Shown here piece after piece: positions 1-10,300 of a stretch of 64,000 bases of DNA. Each line of letters opens with the position of its first letter. Within the stretch, counting starts at the first letter, position 1. The stretch covers positions 3,107,501 to 3,171,500 of the forward strand of contig NC_064012.1 of NCBI RefSeq assembly GCF_932276165.1. Reading direction: 5' to 3'. The notes beneath the pieces are model-generated. The model made no database searches, was not told the origin of the DNA, and saw only the letters and a program-made list of their open reading frames with translations. This DNA comes from Plutella xylostella. Its lineage: Eukaryota > Arthropoda > Insecta > Lepidoptera > Plutellidae. The position numbers and the translations under genes were made by a program.

Positions 1-532
1 TACACCGCCATTTTGTTGTTGACAGGTTGACAGCACTTTCGAATAGACCATCGAATAGAATGTGCTGCGATTTTTCCGGATCGCTCTACAGTAACTCGTA
101 CGTGCGAGTTGGTCAGTAGCTCGCATCCGAGTTACTTAAAAAAAATGTTTTCACTCGTCTGCTCGCCCGGCAGCAACTCGCCCATGACAGCGGCTCGGCC
201 GTCACTTGGATGAGGTTCATATCATAGCCATTGAAAATGATGGACGTCTGTGTTGATCATCTTAACGTTATCTTAGGTAGATCGAAATCTACGGCACAGA
301 CTCTACCTATTCTGTTTTAGTAGAGTTTCTTGCATCAAGAATACCAACTTCAGGAAATTCATCAACAGTCGACTGTCCCGCGATTAAGTGACGTATCGTT
401 CTATTGGCGAGACAATGTTGAAGAACAGTTCCGAATATGTCAATTTAGTATCTGAGATTAATAATTATAAACAACCAAAAAACCCGACTGCACGCTAAAA
501 AGATGAATACAAGTCCCAATGTTAATGTAAAG
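1..532. other. Laminin alpha intron or 3' flank, repeats only
   Basis: No laminin-like exon is visible on either strand. Positions 289-354 closely match 2476-2537 (both end in CTTGCATCAAGAATACCAAC), so part of this intron is duplicated on the two sides of the hAT element. About 356-455 is a degraded copy of a palindromic MITE whose better copies are at 28093-28259 and 32795-32936. The first 250 bases contain short inverted stretches but nothing I can name. Confidence 0.5.
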
Positions 533-2061
533 CAGTGTTTTTCAACCTTTTTCATGACGCGACCCCCCTGGAAGAAAAAAATATTTCGCGACCCCCTTGA
601 CCCTTTTGGTTTTTTATCATGTATGTATGTGTATGTTACAGTATTCCTAATATTCATTCCATATGACGTATTGATGGTCTCCATGATTAGGATTCAAAGT
701 AGTACATACTTATCGGATTTAAAAACACATTATTATAGAATTACACACTTAGAATACGTGTGGCCATGTACATAGGTACGTACAACTAATGCCATTGCGA
801 CACGGAATTTCTTTTTCGAAAATAGCTTTTTCTATCTGTTTTGAGCATTTCAATATCTTGAATAAAAGTTTTCTACGGTTAAATGAAAGTAAAAAGACAA
901 ACTACCATAATAATACTTGTGGTCGTCGTCTTTGAACCAGACAGGAAGGCCTACCCACGCTACGTTTGCCTATTTGTGGTCTCCACTCGAGAACTCGTCT
1001 ACCCCAACGGTTATCGGTTCTTCGGCAGATATGACCAGCCCACTGCCACTTCAGCTTGCATATTTTGACAGCTATGCCAGAAATCTTAATCCTCTGACTG
1101 ACGGAAAATCTCATTTCCGATACGATTTATCAGAGAAACCCCAAGCATAGCTCTCTCCATAGCACGCTGAGCGACTTTAAATCGGTGGACCAGTCCTACC
1201 GTCAGTGTCCACGTCTCTGCACCATACGTCATCACTGGCATGACGCACTGGTTGAAATCTTTAGTCTTCAGGCTCTGAGGGATGGCCAAGGAGAATATGT
1301 GCCGACGAAGTTTTCCGAATACAGCCCAACCCAGTTGGATGCGCTTTGCAGCCTCCTTGTCGAAGTTGCTTCTGCCTAGCCGAATTTGCCTTTTGTCTCC
1401 CCGAGGTAGACATATGTTGCACAAATTCGATTGTTGCCTCAACAACGATCATCGGCTCCAGTTCGATGTGAGCATTGTACCTATATGACTTTCGTCTTGT
1501 CCAAATTTATACCCTGAAGCCTACACGTTGGGAAGCAGCATTTAGGCCACTTCCATCATCCAGCTGAGTTCCTGCAGAGATTCTGCCATAATAATGATGT
1601 CGTCCGCGAAGCAGAGAGGTGTGTCATGTACTCGCCATTTATACATATGCCAAGTCCGGCGGCATCGTACAGACTCCTCAACTCCTCGATATAGCGCCAT
1701 TCGATTTGAAATCTCTGCAACGCTACCACAATTTCCCATGTCTCGATGGAGTTGAAGGCGTTTTCATAGTCCACAAAGGCTAGACACAGAGGCTGATTAT
1801 ACTCTTCGGTATTCTGTGTAATCTGCCTTACTGTGTGGATGTGGTTTATTGTACTAAAACAGATCCATGAGATACTTTAATTAATAAAAAACAAGCTCAG
1901 CCTTCGCATTTAAGATTTTTTTTTATTTTTAAAGTATGAGTACTAATTTTGTCTTTATTGTTTTTGTACTAAAGTTCCCAGTTTTTTCGCCCTTTGGCGA
2001 CCCCCCTACAGAAGCTTCGCGACCCCCCAGGGGGTCGCGACCCACAGGTTGAAAAACACTG
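533..2061. mobile_element. hAT-type DNA transposon, 1529 bp, non-autonomous
   Basis: The element begins CAGTGTTTTTCAACCT and ends with the inverse, GGTTGAAAAACACTG. Terminal inverted repeats of this form, starting CAGTG and followed by runs rich in GACCCCC, are typical of hAT elements. It is flanked by a perfect 8-bp direct repeat, ATGTAAAG, at 525-532 and 2062-2069, the target-site length expected for hAT. No transposase reading frame is visible; the interior holds instead an antisense remnant of a non-LTR reverse transcriptase. The clean target duplication says the ends are intact, so the element was probably mobilised in trans. Confidence 0.88.
925..1790 (-). pseudogene. Reverse-transcriptase remnant (RTE/jockey-like non-LTR) inside the hAT element
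   Basis: Translated on the minus strand, pieces in several frames read like the C-terminal half of a lepidopteran endonuclease-reverse transcriptase: DYENAFNSIETWEIVVALQR near 1700-1774 (the aspartate-containing palm region), GEYMTHL near 1600-1620, an FADD-type stretch near 1590 (CFADDIIIMAESLQEL), VMTYGAETWTLT near 1200-1260, and KWQWAGHICRRTDNRWGRR near 970-1050. Order is collinear with the family but the frame changes repeatedly and the piece between palm and FADD is shortened. It is a dead fragment, not a gene. Confidence 0.8.
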
Positions 2062-2582
2062 ATGTAAAGTATCGTATGCGGGGTAATTTTATGTCAGTAG
2101 TCGGGTTTTAGTACCTGAACATTTTTTATTTCAATAATTTTGGTGTTGTTATTTAAATACCTACAGTATGCATATTTTTTTAATGTGCAAATCAAGCCCT
2201 TTCATTTGATACCCCTCACGCCATAGTTGGAAAAATATTTTTTTTTCGATCATCACGTTATGTCCTCTAGAAAGCGCTATGTACCTACATTTCAATGTTA
2301 CGTCACATAGCCTATAACCATCAATCAATATGCTTTTAACGATACCTCATACATCAAAATCCATCAAGCCGTTAAGGCTACAGGAGGGAACAAAGAAACA
2401 GACAAACATACATACAAACGAAAAACATTACCCTCCTCCTTCGGCAGTCGGGTAAAAACAGACTTTACACTTATCTACGGCGCAGACTCTTTAATATTTT
2501 TGGTAGAGATACTTGCATCAAGAATACCAACTTCACTGGTGGTATCATTGATGACTCATACAACAAATATGGGACTCACCTG
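2062..2582. other. Intron between the hAT element and the exon 33 array
   Basis: Positions 2190-2455 resemble a dispersed lepidopteran repeat (run of T, then AACAAAGAAACAGACAAAC and a tail ending TCGGCAGTCGGGTAAAAA). Positions 2476-2537 match 289-354. GTGAGT on the minus strand at 2574-2579 is, I infer, the ancestral splice donor of laminin exon 33, now separated from its exon by the MITE at 2583-2731. Confidence 0.5.
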
Positions 2583-2731
2583 CAGGGTGATCACGAACAA
2601 TATAGAATCGAATGCGAGTGCGACTAGTGGCAACTTGACAGCACTTTCGAACACTTTTTACCTATAGAATTGACAGTTGTCGCACTCGCATTCGATTCTA
2701 TACGTTAGCACTGTTTTTCGTGATCGCCCTG
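2583..2731. mobile_element. 149-bp palindromic MITE inserted at a splice donor
   Basis: It starts CAGGGTGATCACGAA and ends with the near-perfect inverse TTCGTGATCGCCCTG; inner arms AGAATCGAATGCGAGTGCGA and its inverse are also paired. It is flanked by CTG on both sides (2580-2582 and 2732-2734). Removing the element and one CTG restores a sequence matching the repeated exon/donor unit next door (CTCACCTGGTGGTGACAGGG), so the element landed at most a couple of bases inside the 3' end of laminin exon 33, directly on the exon/intron junction. No coding capacity. Confidence 0.75.
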
Positions 2732-2734
2732 CTG

Positions 2735-4343
2735 GTGGTGACAGGGTCGTGCCAGTAGGTGGCCCTGATGTAGACGGCGGTGAGGTTCATGAGCTGCTCG
2801 CTCTCGGCTATACAGTTCATACAACATGTGTAGTATAGAGGGCTCACCTGGTAGTGACAGCCTCGTGCAGTAGGTGGCCCTGATGTAGACGGCGGTGAGG
2901 TTCATGAGCTGCTCGCTCTCGGCTATACAGTTCATACAACATGTGTAGTATAGAGGGCTCACCTGGTAGTGACAGCCTCGTGCCAGTAGGTAGCCCTGAT
3001 GTAGACGGCGGTGAGGTTCATGAGCTGCTCGCTCTCGGCTATACAGTTCATACAACATGTGTAGTATAGAGGGCTCACCTGGTGGTGACAGCCTCGTGCA
3101 GTAGGTGGCCCTGATGTAGACGCGGTGAGGTTCATGAGCTGCTCGCTCTCGGCTATACAGTTCATACAACATGTGTAGTATAGAGGGCTCACCTGGTAGT
3201 GACAGCCTCGTGCCAGTAGGTAGCCCTGATGTAGACGGCGGTGAGGTTCATGAGCTGCTCGCTCTCGGCTATACAGTTCATACAACATGTGTAGTATAGA
3301 GGGCTCACCTGGTAGTGACAGCCTCGTGCAGTAGGTGGCCCTGATGTAGACGGCGGTGAGGTTCATGAGCTGCTCGCTCTCGGCTATACAGTTCATACAA
3401 CATGTGTAGTATAGAGGGCTCACCTGGTAGTGACAGCCTCGTGCAGTAGGTGGCCCTGATGTAGACGGCGGTGAGGTTCATGAGCTGCTCGCTCTCGGCT
3501 ATACAGTTCATACAACATGTGTAGTATAGAGGGCTCACCTGGTAGTGACAGCCTCGTGCAGTAGGTGGCCCTGATGTAGACGGCGGTGAGGTTCATGAGC
3601 TGCTCGCTCTCGGCTATACAGTTCATACAACATGTGTAGTATAGAGGGCTCACCTGGTAGTGACAGCCTCGTGCAGTAGGTGGCCCTGATGTAGACGGCG
3701 GTGAGGTTCCTGAGCTGCTCGCTCTCGGCTATACAGTTCATACAACATGTGTAGTATAGAGGGCTCACCTGGTAGTGACAGCCTCGTGCAGTAGGTGGCC
3801 CTGATGTAGACGGCGGTGAGGTTCATGAGCTGCTCGCTCTCGGCTATACAGTTCATACAACATGTGTAGTATAGAGGGCTCACCTGGTAGTGACAGCCTC
3901 GTGCAGTAGGTGGCCCTGATGTAGACGGCGGTGAGGTTCCTGAGCTGCTCGCTCTCGGCTATACAGTTCATACAACATGTGTAGTATAGAGGGCTCACCT
4001 GGTAGTGACAGCCTCGTGCAGTAGGTGGCCCTGATGTAGACGGCGGTGAGGTTCATGAGCTGCTCGCTCTCGGCTATACAGTTCATACAACATGTGTAGT
4101 ATAGAGGGCTCACCTGGTAGTGACAGCCTCGTGCAGTAGGTGGCCCTGATGTAGACGGCGGTGAGGTTCATGAGCTGCTCGCTCTCGGCTATACAGTTCA
4201 TACAACATGTGTAGTATAGAGGGCTCACCTGGTGGTGACAGCCTCGTGCAGTAGGTGGCCCTGATGTAGACGGCGGTGAGGTTCCTGAGCTGCTCGCTCT
4301 CAGCTATACAGTTCATACAACATGTGTAGTATAGAGGGCTCAC
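2735..4343 (-). repeat. Tandem array, about 14 copies of a 115-bp unit from the 3' end of laminin exon 33
   Basis: Each unit holds, on the minus strand, the last part of exon 33 (codons for AESEQLMNLTAVYIRATY), a GTGAGC donor, and about 30 bp of intron. Units are nearly identical; variants are a CAT/CCT change near 3710, 3940 and 4284, and a one-base difference in TGCAG/TGCCAG. Because 115 is not a multiple of three and no acceptor in the right phase precedes the copies, they cannot simply be spliced in as extra exons. The copy nearest 2735 is the most diverged and is probably the original exon end. Confidence 0.9.
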
Positions 4344-7300
4344 CTGGTAGTGACAGCCTCGTGCCAGTAAGTAGCCCTTATGTATATGGCGGTAAGGTTC
4401 AACAGCACGTTCATGAGCTGGTCGCGGGAGACCGCGCTGCCATCCACGTTCGTGAAGTCGCTTTCGGCTATACGCACTGCATGTTCCCAGTTCTCAACTG
4501 AAAACAAGGTTACGTGTCAATGATTTGGAAAGGAAAGATGCGATCGGATGAACATTTTGGTTAAAGTAAATGTCACCCGCGCGCTGGCCCTAATTCTGAC
4601 AAATTATGACAGAAATATTTTGGGACATACGCGAGGGTGCGGATTGCGGGGATTCGTAGATAATCAAAATTCACTATTCATTGTCTACTTGTCTACAAGC
4701 CTTAATTTGACCTTTGGTCTTACTCTATTTAAGTATAAATATACTTATAGTGCCAGTAACAGTAAAAAAATCAGTTTCTTAGGGTTCCGTACCTCAAGAG
4801 GAAAAAAGGAACCCTAGGATCACTTTGTTGTCCGTCTGTCTGTCTGCCTGTCAGCACCCTTTTTTATTGTCAGTATTATTATTCTTCCAAAGTAAGTTCT
4901 CTCACCGGAAGGCGGTTGCTCCACGCTGTTGTGCACGATGTATCCACTGCTGCCGCCGAGCACGACGTCTGGGGCCGAGATCGCGTGTCCATTGCCGCTC
5001 TGTGTCGTGTAGAATATCGAGTACTTCAGGTACCCGCCGTATGACGTCAGACGTTTTCCTGCGAAGGGAATGGTAGGTTATACGTGGTACTTTGGTACTT
5101 TGGGTGCGGGAGAGTAGGTACCCTGACGTATGGACTGTAGTTTATGTGTGACCGGCGCACCCTTTGCAGGCAGTGACTAACGCTAACTGGTTAAGAGTTA
5201 CAGTATTCTCCCAACCTTCAGGTTTAACTGTATTACGTTTACGATGTTGCGTCTGTCTCGCGTTGAAGCAATCACAACTTCTCTTAAAACGCGTTTTTAC
5301 AAAAAGTTTAAAAACAAAAATGTTCATCGAGCTAAGAGCCTATTTTAGAACCTAGCATCAAGAACCTAGTACCTAGAATGTAGAATTGGACCTAGAATGT
5401 AGACAGACGCAATACGTTGCCTTTCAAGAGAGTTACTTATCAGAAATATCTTACATACCGATTGTTCAACCACAGACTCACCATAATACTGCTCGGGCGC
5501 AGCGAAGTAAACGATCTTGTCGTCGGCGTCGTTGGTGCCGAGGTCGGCGCCGATGGCCGTGTGGTTGAGCAGGCTGGGGGCGTCGTGTGCGGGGACTCCG
5601 CCGGCCACCGCGAGCACTCCATGTTCACTAGCCTCTAGTAGACCTTACTCTTGGAAGGAAATGTATTGCGTCTGCCTTGTTTTCTCAACATTCAAACGAT
5701 CATAACTTTTCTTACGAAGCGTTTTTACGAAAAGTTCAAAAACAAAAATGTTCATCGAGCTAACGGCTATTTTAGAACCTAGTATCAAGAATCTAGTATT
5801 TACCTAAAATGTAAGATTAGACCTAAAATGTAGACAGACGCAGTACGTTTCCTTTCAAGAGAAGGGCTACAGCAAAGAGTAAACCTGTATAGGATATACC
5901 ATCAGGAACCGAGTACCTAGAATATAGACAGACGCAATACGTTGCCTTTCAAGAGCCACAGCAGACACCACAGCTGATATTACCTACCGATTGGCCAACG
6001 CTAGACTCACCATAATATTGCGCAGGCGCAGCGAAGTAAACTCACTTGTCATCGGCGTCGTTGGTGACGAGGTCGGCGCCGATGGTCGTGTGGTTGAGCA
6101 GGCTGGGGGCGTCGTGTGCGGGGACTCCGCCGGCCACCGCGAGCACTCCATGTTCACTAGCCTCTAGTAGCCCTTACTCTTGGAAGACAGTGTATTGCGT
6201 CTGCCTTGCTTAAGTGCTGGAGTGACGATTCCTTACAGCTTCTTTGGGTGCGCTAAAGGAGGCACCCTGACATATCGACTATACTTTATGTGCGACTAAT
6301 GCTATTCGGACTGGCTAGGAGTTACAGTTTTCTTAAATCCTTTAGGATTGACTGGATGAAAGATTTTCAAGTGAAAACCAACTTTATTTACCAGCTGCCG
6401 CTACACGGCTTCGTTATCAACGTAGAAAAAAAATCACTATATCGGGATTCGCCATAAATACGGTGCTGTGTTTGGTGGAACGCGCATAAAACGAGTTTAT
6501 CGACGTCGATTACGAACCTGTCTACCATACCATAAGGATCTGTCAATCCAACGTCATAGGACTCTTGCTATATTTAACAGCGAAAAATTTGACATTATTG
6601 GTCAACGATAGACTCACCATAATACTGCGCGGGCGCAGCGAAGTACACGATCTTGTCGTCGGCGTCGTTGGTGCCGAGGTCGGCGCCGATGGCCGTGTGG
6701 TTGAGCAGGCTGGGGGCGTCGTGTGCGGGGACTCCGCCGGCGACCGCCACACTCCATGTTCACTAGCCTCTAGTACCGCTACTCTTGATAGGCAGCGTAT
6801 TGCGTCTGCCTTGCTTTCTCAACATAACTTCTCAAATAACGTTTTTACAAAAAGTTCAAAAACAAAAATGTTCATCGAGCTAACGGCTATTTTAGAACCT
6901 AGCATCAAGAACCTAGTACCTAGAATGTAGAATTAGGACCTAAAATGTAGACAAGACACACGCAATACGTTGCCTTTCAGAGGCAGAGATTACAGCTGAT
7001 ATTACCTACAACGATAGACTCACCATAATACTGCGCGGGCGCAGCGAAGTACACGATCTTGTCGTCGGCGTCGTTGGTGACGAGGTCGGCTCCGATGACC
7101 GTGTGGTTGAGCAGGCTGGGGGCGTCGTGTGCGGGGACAACAATAGACTCACCATAATACAACAATAGACTCACCATAATATTGCGCGGGCGCAGCGAAG
7201 TACACAATCTTATCATCAGCGTCGTTGGTGACGAGGTCGGCTCCGATGACCGTGTGGTTGAGAAGGCTGGGCGGCGTCGTGTGCGGGTAGACGGCTAGGG

Positions 7301-7349
7301 AACGCTCGAACTCCATGTTCACTAGCGACCAGTTCCACATGCCGGATAT
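4344..7349 (-). CDS. LanA: LanA exons 31-33: laminin IV type A (L4) domain
   Basis: Residues about 1576-1735. Exon 31 (ISGMWNWSLVNMEFERSLAV.. DDKIVYFAAPAQYY), exon 32 (GKRLTSYGGYLKYSIFYTTQ.. APDVVLGGSSGYIVHN) and exon 33 (VENWEHAVRIAESDFTNVDG.. SRDQLMNVLLNLTAIYIRAT) follow the L4 (laminin B) domain from its first strand to near its end. Exon 33 ends with two bases of a codon. The next exon is not in the window. Exon 31 has four partial copies (5482-7137), exon 33 has the 115-bp array. Confidence 0.93.
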
Positions 7350-10300
7350 CTGGGGGTTTGGGGGTTGTTAGTGGAAGTGAATAGCCGGATCTCCACCAGA
7401 CGATCCAACGCGATCCGATCGCCCGATCCAAGCAGTTTAATATGTAAAATTCCTTGGATCGCGCTCTCGGATCACGTTGGATCGTCTGGTGGGGATACGG
7501 CTAATGGTGGGTCGTGTACGGAAATTTTAAGACAGGGTTTTGGAAAAGTGGTAAGTATAGTAAACGGAAAGGGAGTGACTTAGTGGGTCACTGTGAACCA
7601 CTTTTGTGCTAGATAAGACTTTTTATTACTGGTGAAAATAAACACTAAACAGTAACGTCAGCAACCAATTTCCTACAAAAACTTTGAATTTATAAAAGTC
7701 GTGTACCAAAAGTTGTTTAAGTTGTTTAAGAACGACCCCAGCACTTCTACTCTTTTGGCTTCCAACTTTCGGGTAACTATTCCTATCCTTGCAACACATA
7801 ATCATAACGACCCATCACGTCCCCACTGCTGGGGCACGGGTCTCCTTCCAATGAAGGAAGGATTTTAGGCCTAGTCCACTACGCTGACCTAAGACGGGTT
7901 GGTGGACCCCAACACAAGCAAGCTTGCGCTGAGAGAGTTGTCGGGTAAGTGGGCAACCGGACTGTCAAATGATTTCAAGCTACCCGAAGGCCTCTGACTA
8001 GGCTTAACGACTGCTACCGAAGCAGCAACCGGGACCCACGGCTTAACGTGCCGTCCGAAGCACGGAAGAATCTAGGAAAGAACCACTTAAAATCGGTCAC
8101 CCATCCAATGGCTGACCGTGCCAGTTGTTGCTTAACCTATTAACATACCTCAGCCCAGTAAAGTTGGGCGGACGAGCATCGAGTGGTCTTGCCGAAGCAG
8201 TGGCACTTGGTGCAGCCGTCCGGCGAGTCCGGCTGCAGGTTGAAGTATTCTTCCTTGCACATGTCGCAACTCTGTAACAAGGGAATGAGGTAAGGTATTG
8301 TAGAATAACGGAAACAGGGTGGTTGGTGGTAAGTGAAGCGAGGGTGCTAATATTTCGAGAGACAGGGACGTCGAAAGCATGAACACAAGAAATGAAGATG
8401 AAGGAATTGTAAGTATAAAGCATTTGAATTGTCATTCAGCCGCCATGGCGACTGAATTACAGAAAAGGAGAAAGTGGGGTGCTCGAAACATGTCTCCTCG
8501 TGTTACTTGTTAACTGTAAACGTCCCGTGCACCCTGGGCTGTCAGCAGGCTACTACTGACACTGTTCTAAATGGCTAATCTGGAAAACTTCCACGGGTTC
8601 GTTATCGACGTCGATAAACAGGTTTCAATCACATCGCCGTATTTATAGTGAGCCGCGACAGTAACGTTTATCTACATCTATATTGAACCCATGTAGCAGC
8701 AGCATGTGTGTTCATTTATCGTTGTTCAGAAGGCTGACTCACCTGTCCCGTGACGTACTTCTTGCAGAAGCACTGCGCCGTGTTCTGGTCGCAGACGTCG
8801 TCGGTGGTGCCCGCCAGGTCGCAGTGGCACTGGTAGCAGTCCGGGAACGCTAGTGTCACACAGCTACAACTCAGTCCGGAGTAGACACTGACCTGCCCCG
8901 TGACGTACTTCTTGCAGAAGCACTGCGCCGTGTTCTGGTCGCAGACGTCGTCGGTGGTGCCCGCCAGGTCGCAGTGGCACTGGTAGCAGTCCGGGAACGC
9001 TAGTGTCACACAGCTACAACTCAGTCCGGAGTAGACACTGACCTGCCCCGTGACGTACTTCTTGCAGAAGCACTGCGCCGTGTTCTGGTCGCAGACGTCG
9101 TCGGTGGTGCCCGCCAGGTCGCAGTGGCACTGGTAGCAGTCCGGGAACGCTAGTGTCACACAGCTACAACTCAGTCCGGAGTAGACACTGACCTGCCCCG
9201 TGACGTACTTCTTGCAGAAGCACTGCGCCGTGTTCTGGTCGCAGACGTCGTCGGTGGTGCCCGCCAGGTCGCAGTGGCACTGGTAGCAGTCCGGGAACGC
9301 TAGTGTCACACAGCTACAACTCAGTCCGGAGTAGACACTGACCTGCCCCGTGACGTACTTCTTGCAGAAGCACTGCGCCGTGTTCTGGTCGCAGACGTCG
9401 TCGGTGGTGCCCGCCAGGTTGCAGTGGCACTGGTAGCAGTCCGGGAACGCGTAGTGTCACACAGCTACAACTCAGTCCGGAGTAGACACTGACCTGCCCC
9501 GTGACGTACTTCTTGCAGAAGCACTGCGCCGTGTTCTGGTCGCAGACGTCGTCGGTGGTGCCCGCCAGGTCGCAGTGGCACTGGTAGCAGTCCGGGAACG
9601 CGTAGTGTCCGGGCACGCAGTGGTCGCACACGCGACCCATCACGTTCTCTTTGCATCTGCGGAGAAACAATGTAAGTTTAGTTTCTTCCTCGCTAGTTTA
9701 CCAATAATTTTTACTATTTTACCTCTTTCTTTCTCTTTCTTCTTTCGGCCAAAAAATCTTTCAAATCAGTATACAAACACATGATCACCCACATTGCAAC
9801 GCAGCAAGCCTTGAAAATGAACAGGGGAACAGTGTGAGATTGTTTATATAACATTTATGAGGGGCACTTTTACTGCAGCCTGTCATATTATGCAGTCGTC
9901 GCAGCCTCGTTGCACGTCACAATGAGACTTGTCCTCTCCCACTGAGGTTGCTATGAGCTACTCACTCGCAGTTCCCGCTGTCGGCGTGGCACTGCAGCCT
10001 CGTTGCACGTCACAATGAGACTTGTCCTCTCCCACTGAGGTTGCTATGAGCTACTCACTCGCAGTTCCCGCTGTCGGCGTGGCACTGCAGCCTCGTTGCA
10101 CGTCACAATGAGACTTGTCCTCTCCCACTGAAGTTGCTATGAGCTACTCACTCGCAGTTCCCGCTGTCGGCGTGGCACTGCAGCCTCGTTGCACGTCACA
10201 ATGAGACTTGTCCTCTCCCACTGAGGTTGCTATGAGCTACTCACTCGCAGTTCCCGCTGTCGGCGTGGCACTGCAGCCTCTCCCCCCGCACCCCGAGCGG

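Noticed and set aside
1086..1445. 119-codon frame as a gene
   Set aside because: Recognisable reverse-transcriptase remnant, broken on both sides, inside the hAT element.
2705..4343. Overlapping 77- to 155-codon frames on the minus strand
   Set aside because: They are frame-shifted readings of the 115-bp exon 33 repeats (LYELYSRERAAHEP..), not a repeated protein.
2735..4343. CRISPR-like regular array
   Set aside because: Units are contiguous with no variable spacers, and each is a copy of a eukaryotic exon/intron junction.
9575..9784. Plus-strand frame over exon 29
   Set aside because: Antisense shadow of the laminin exon.
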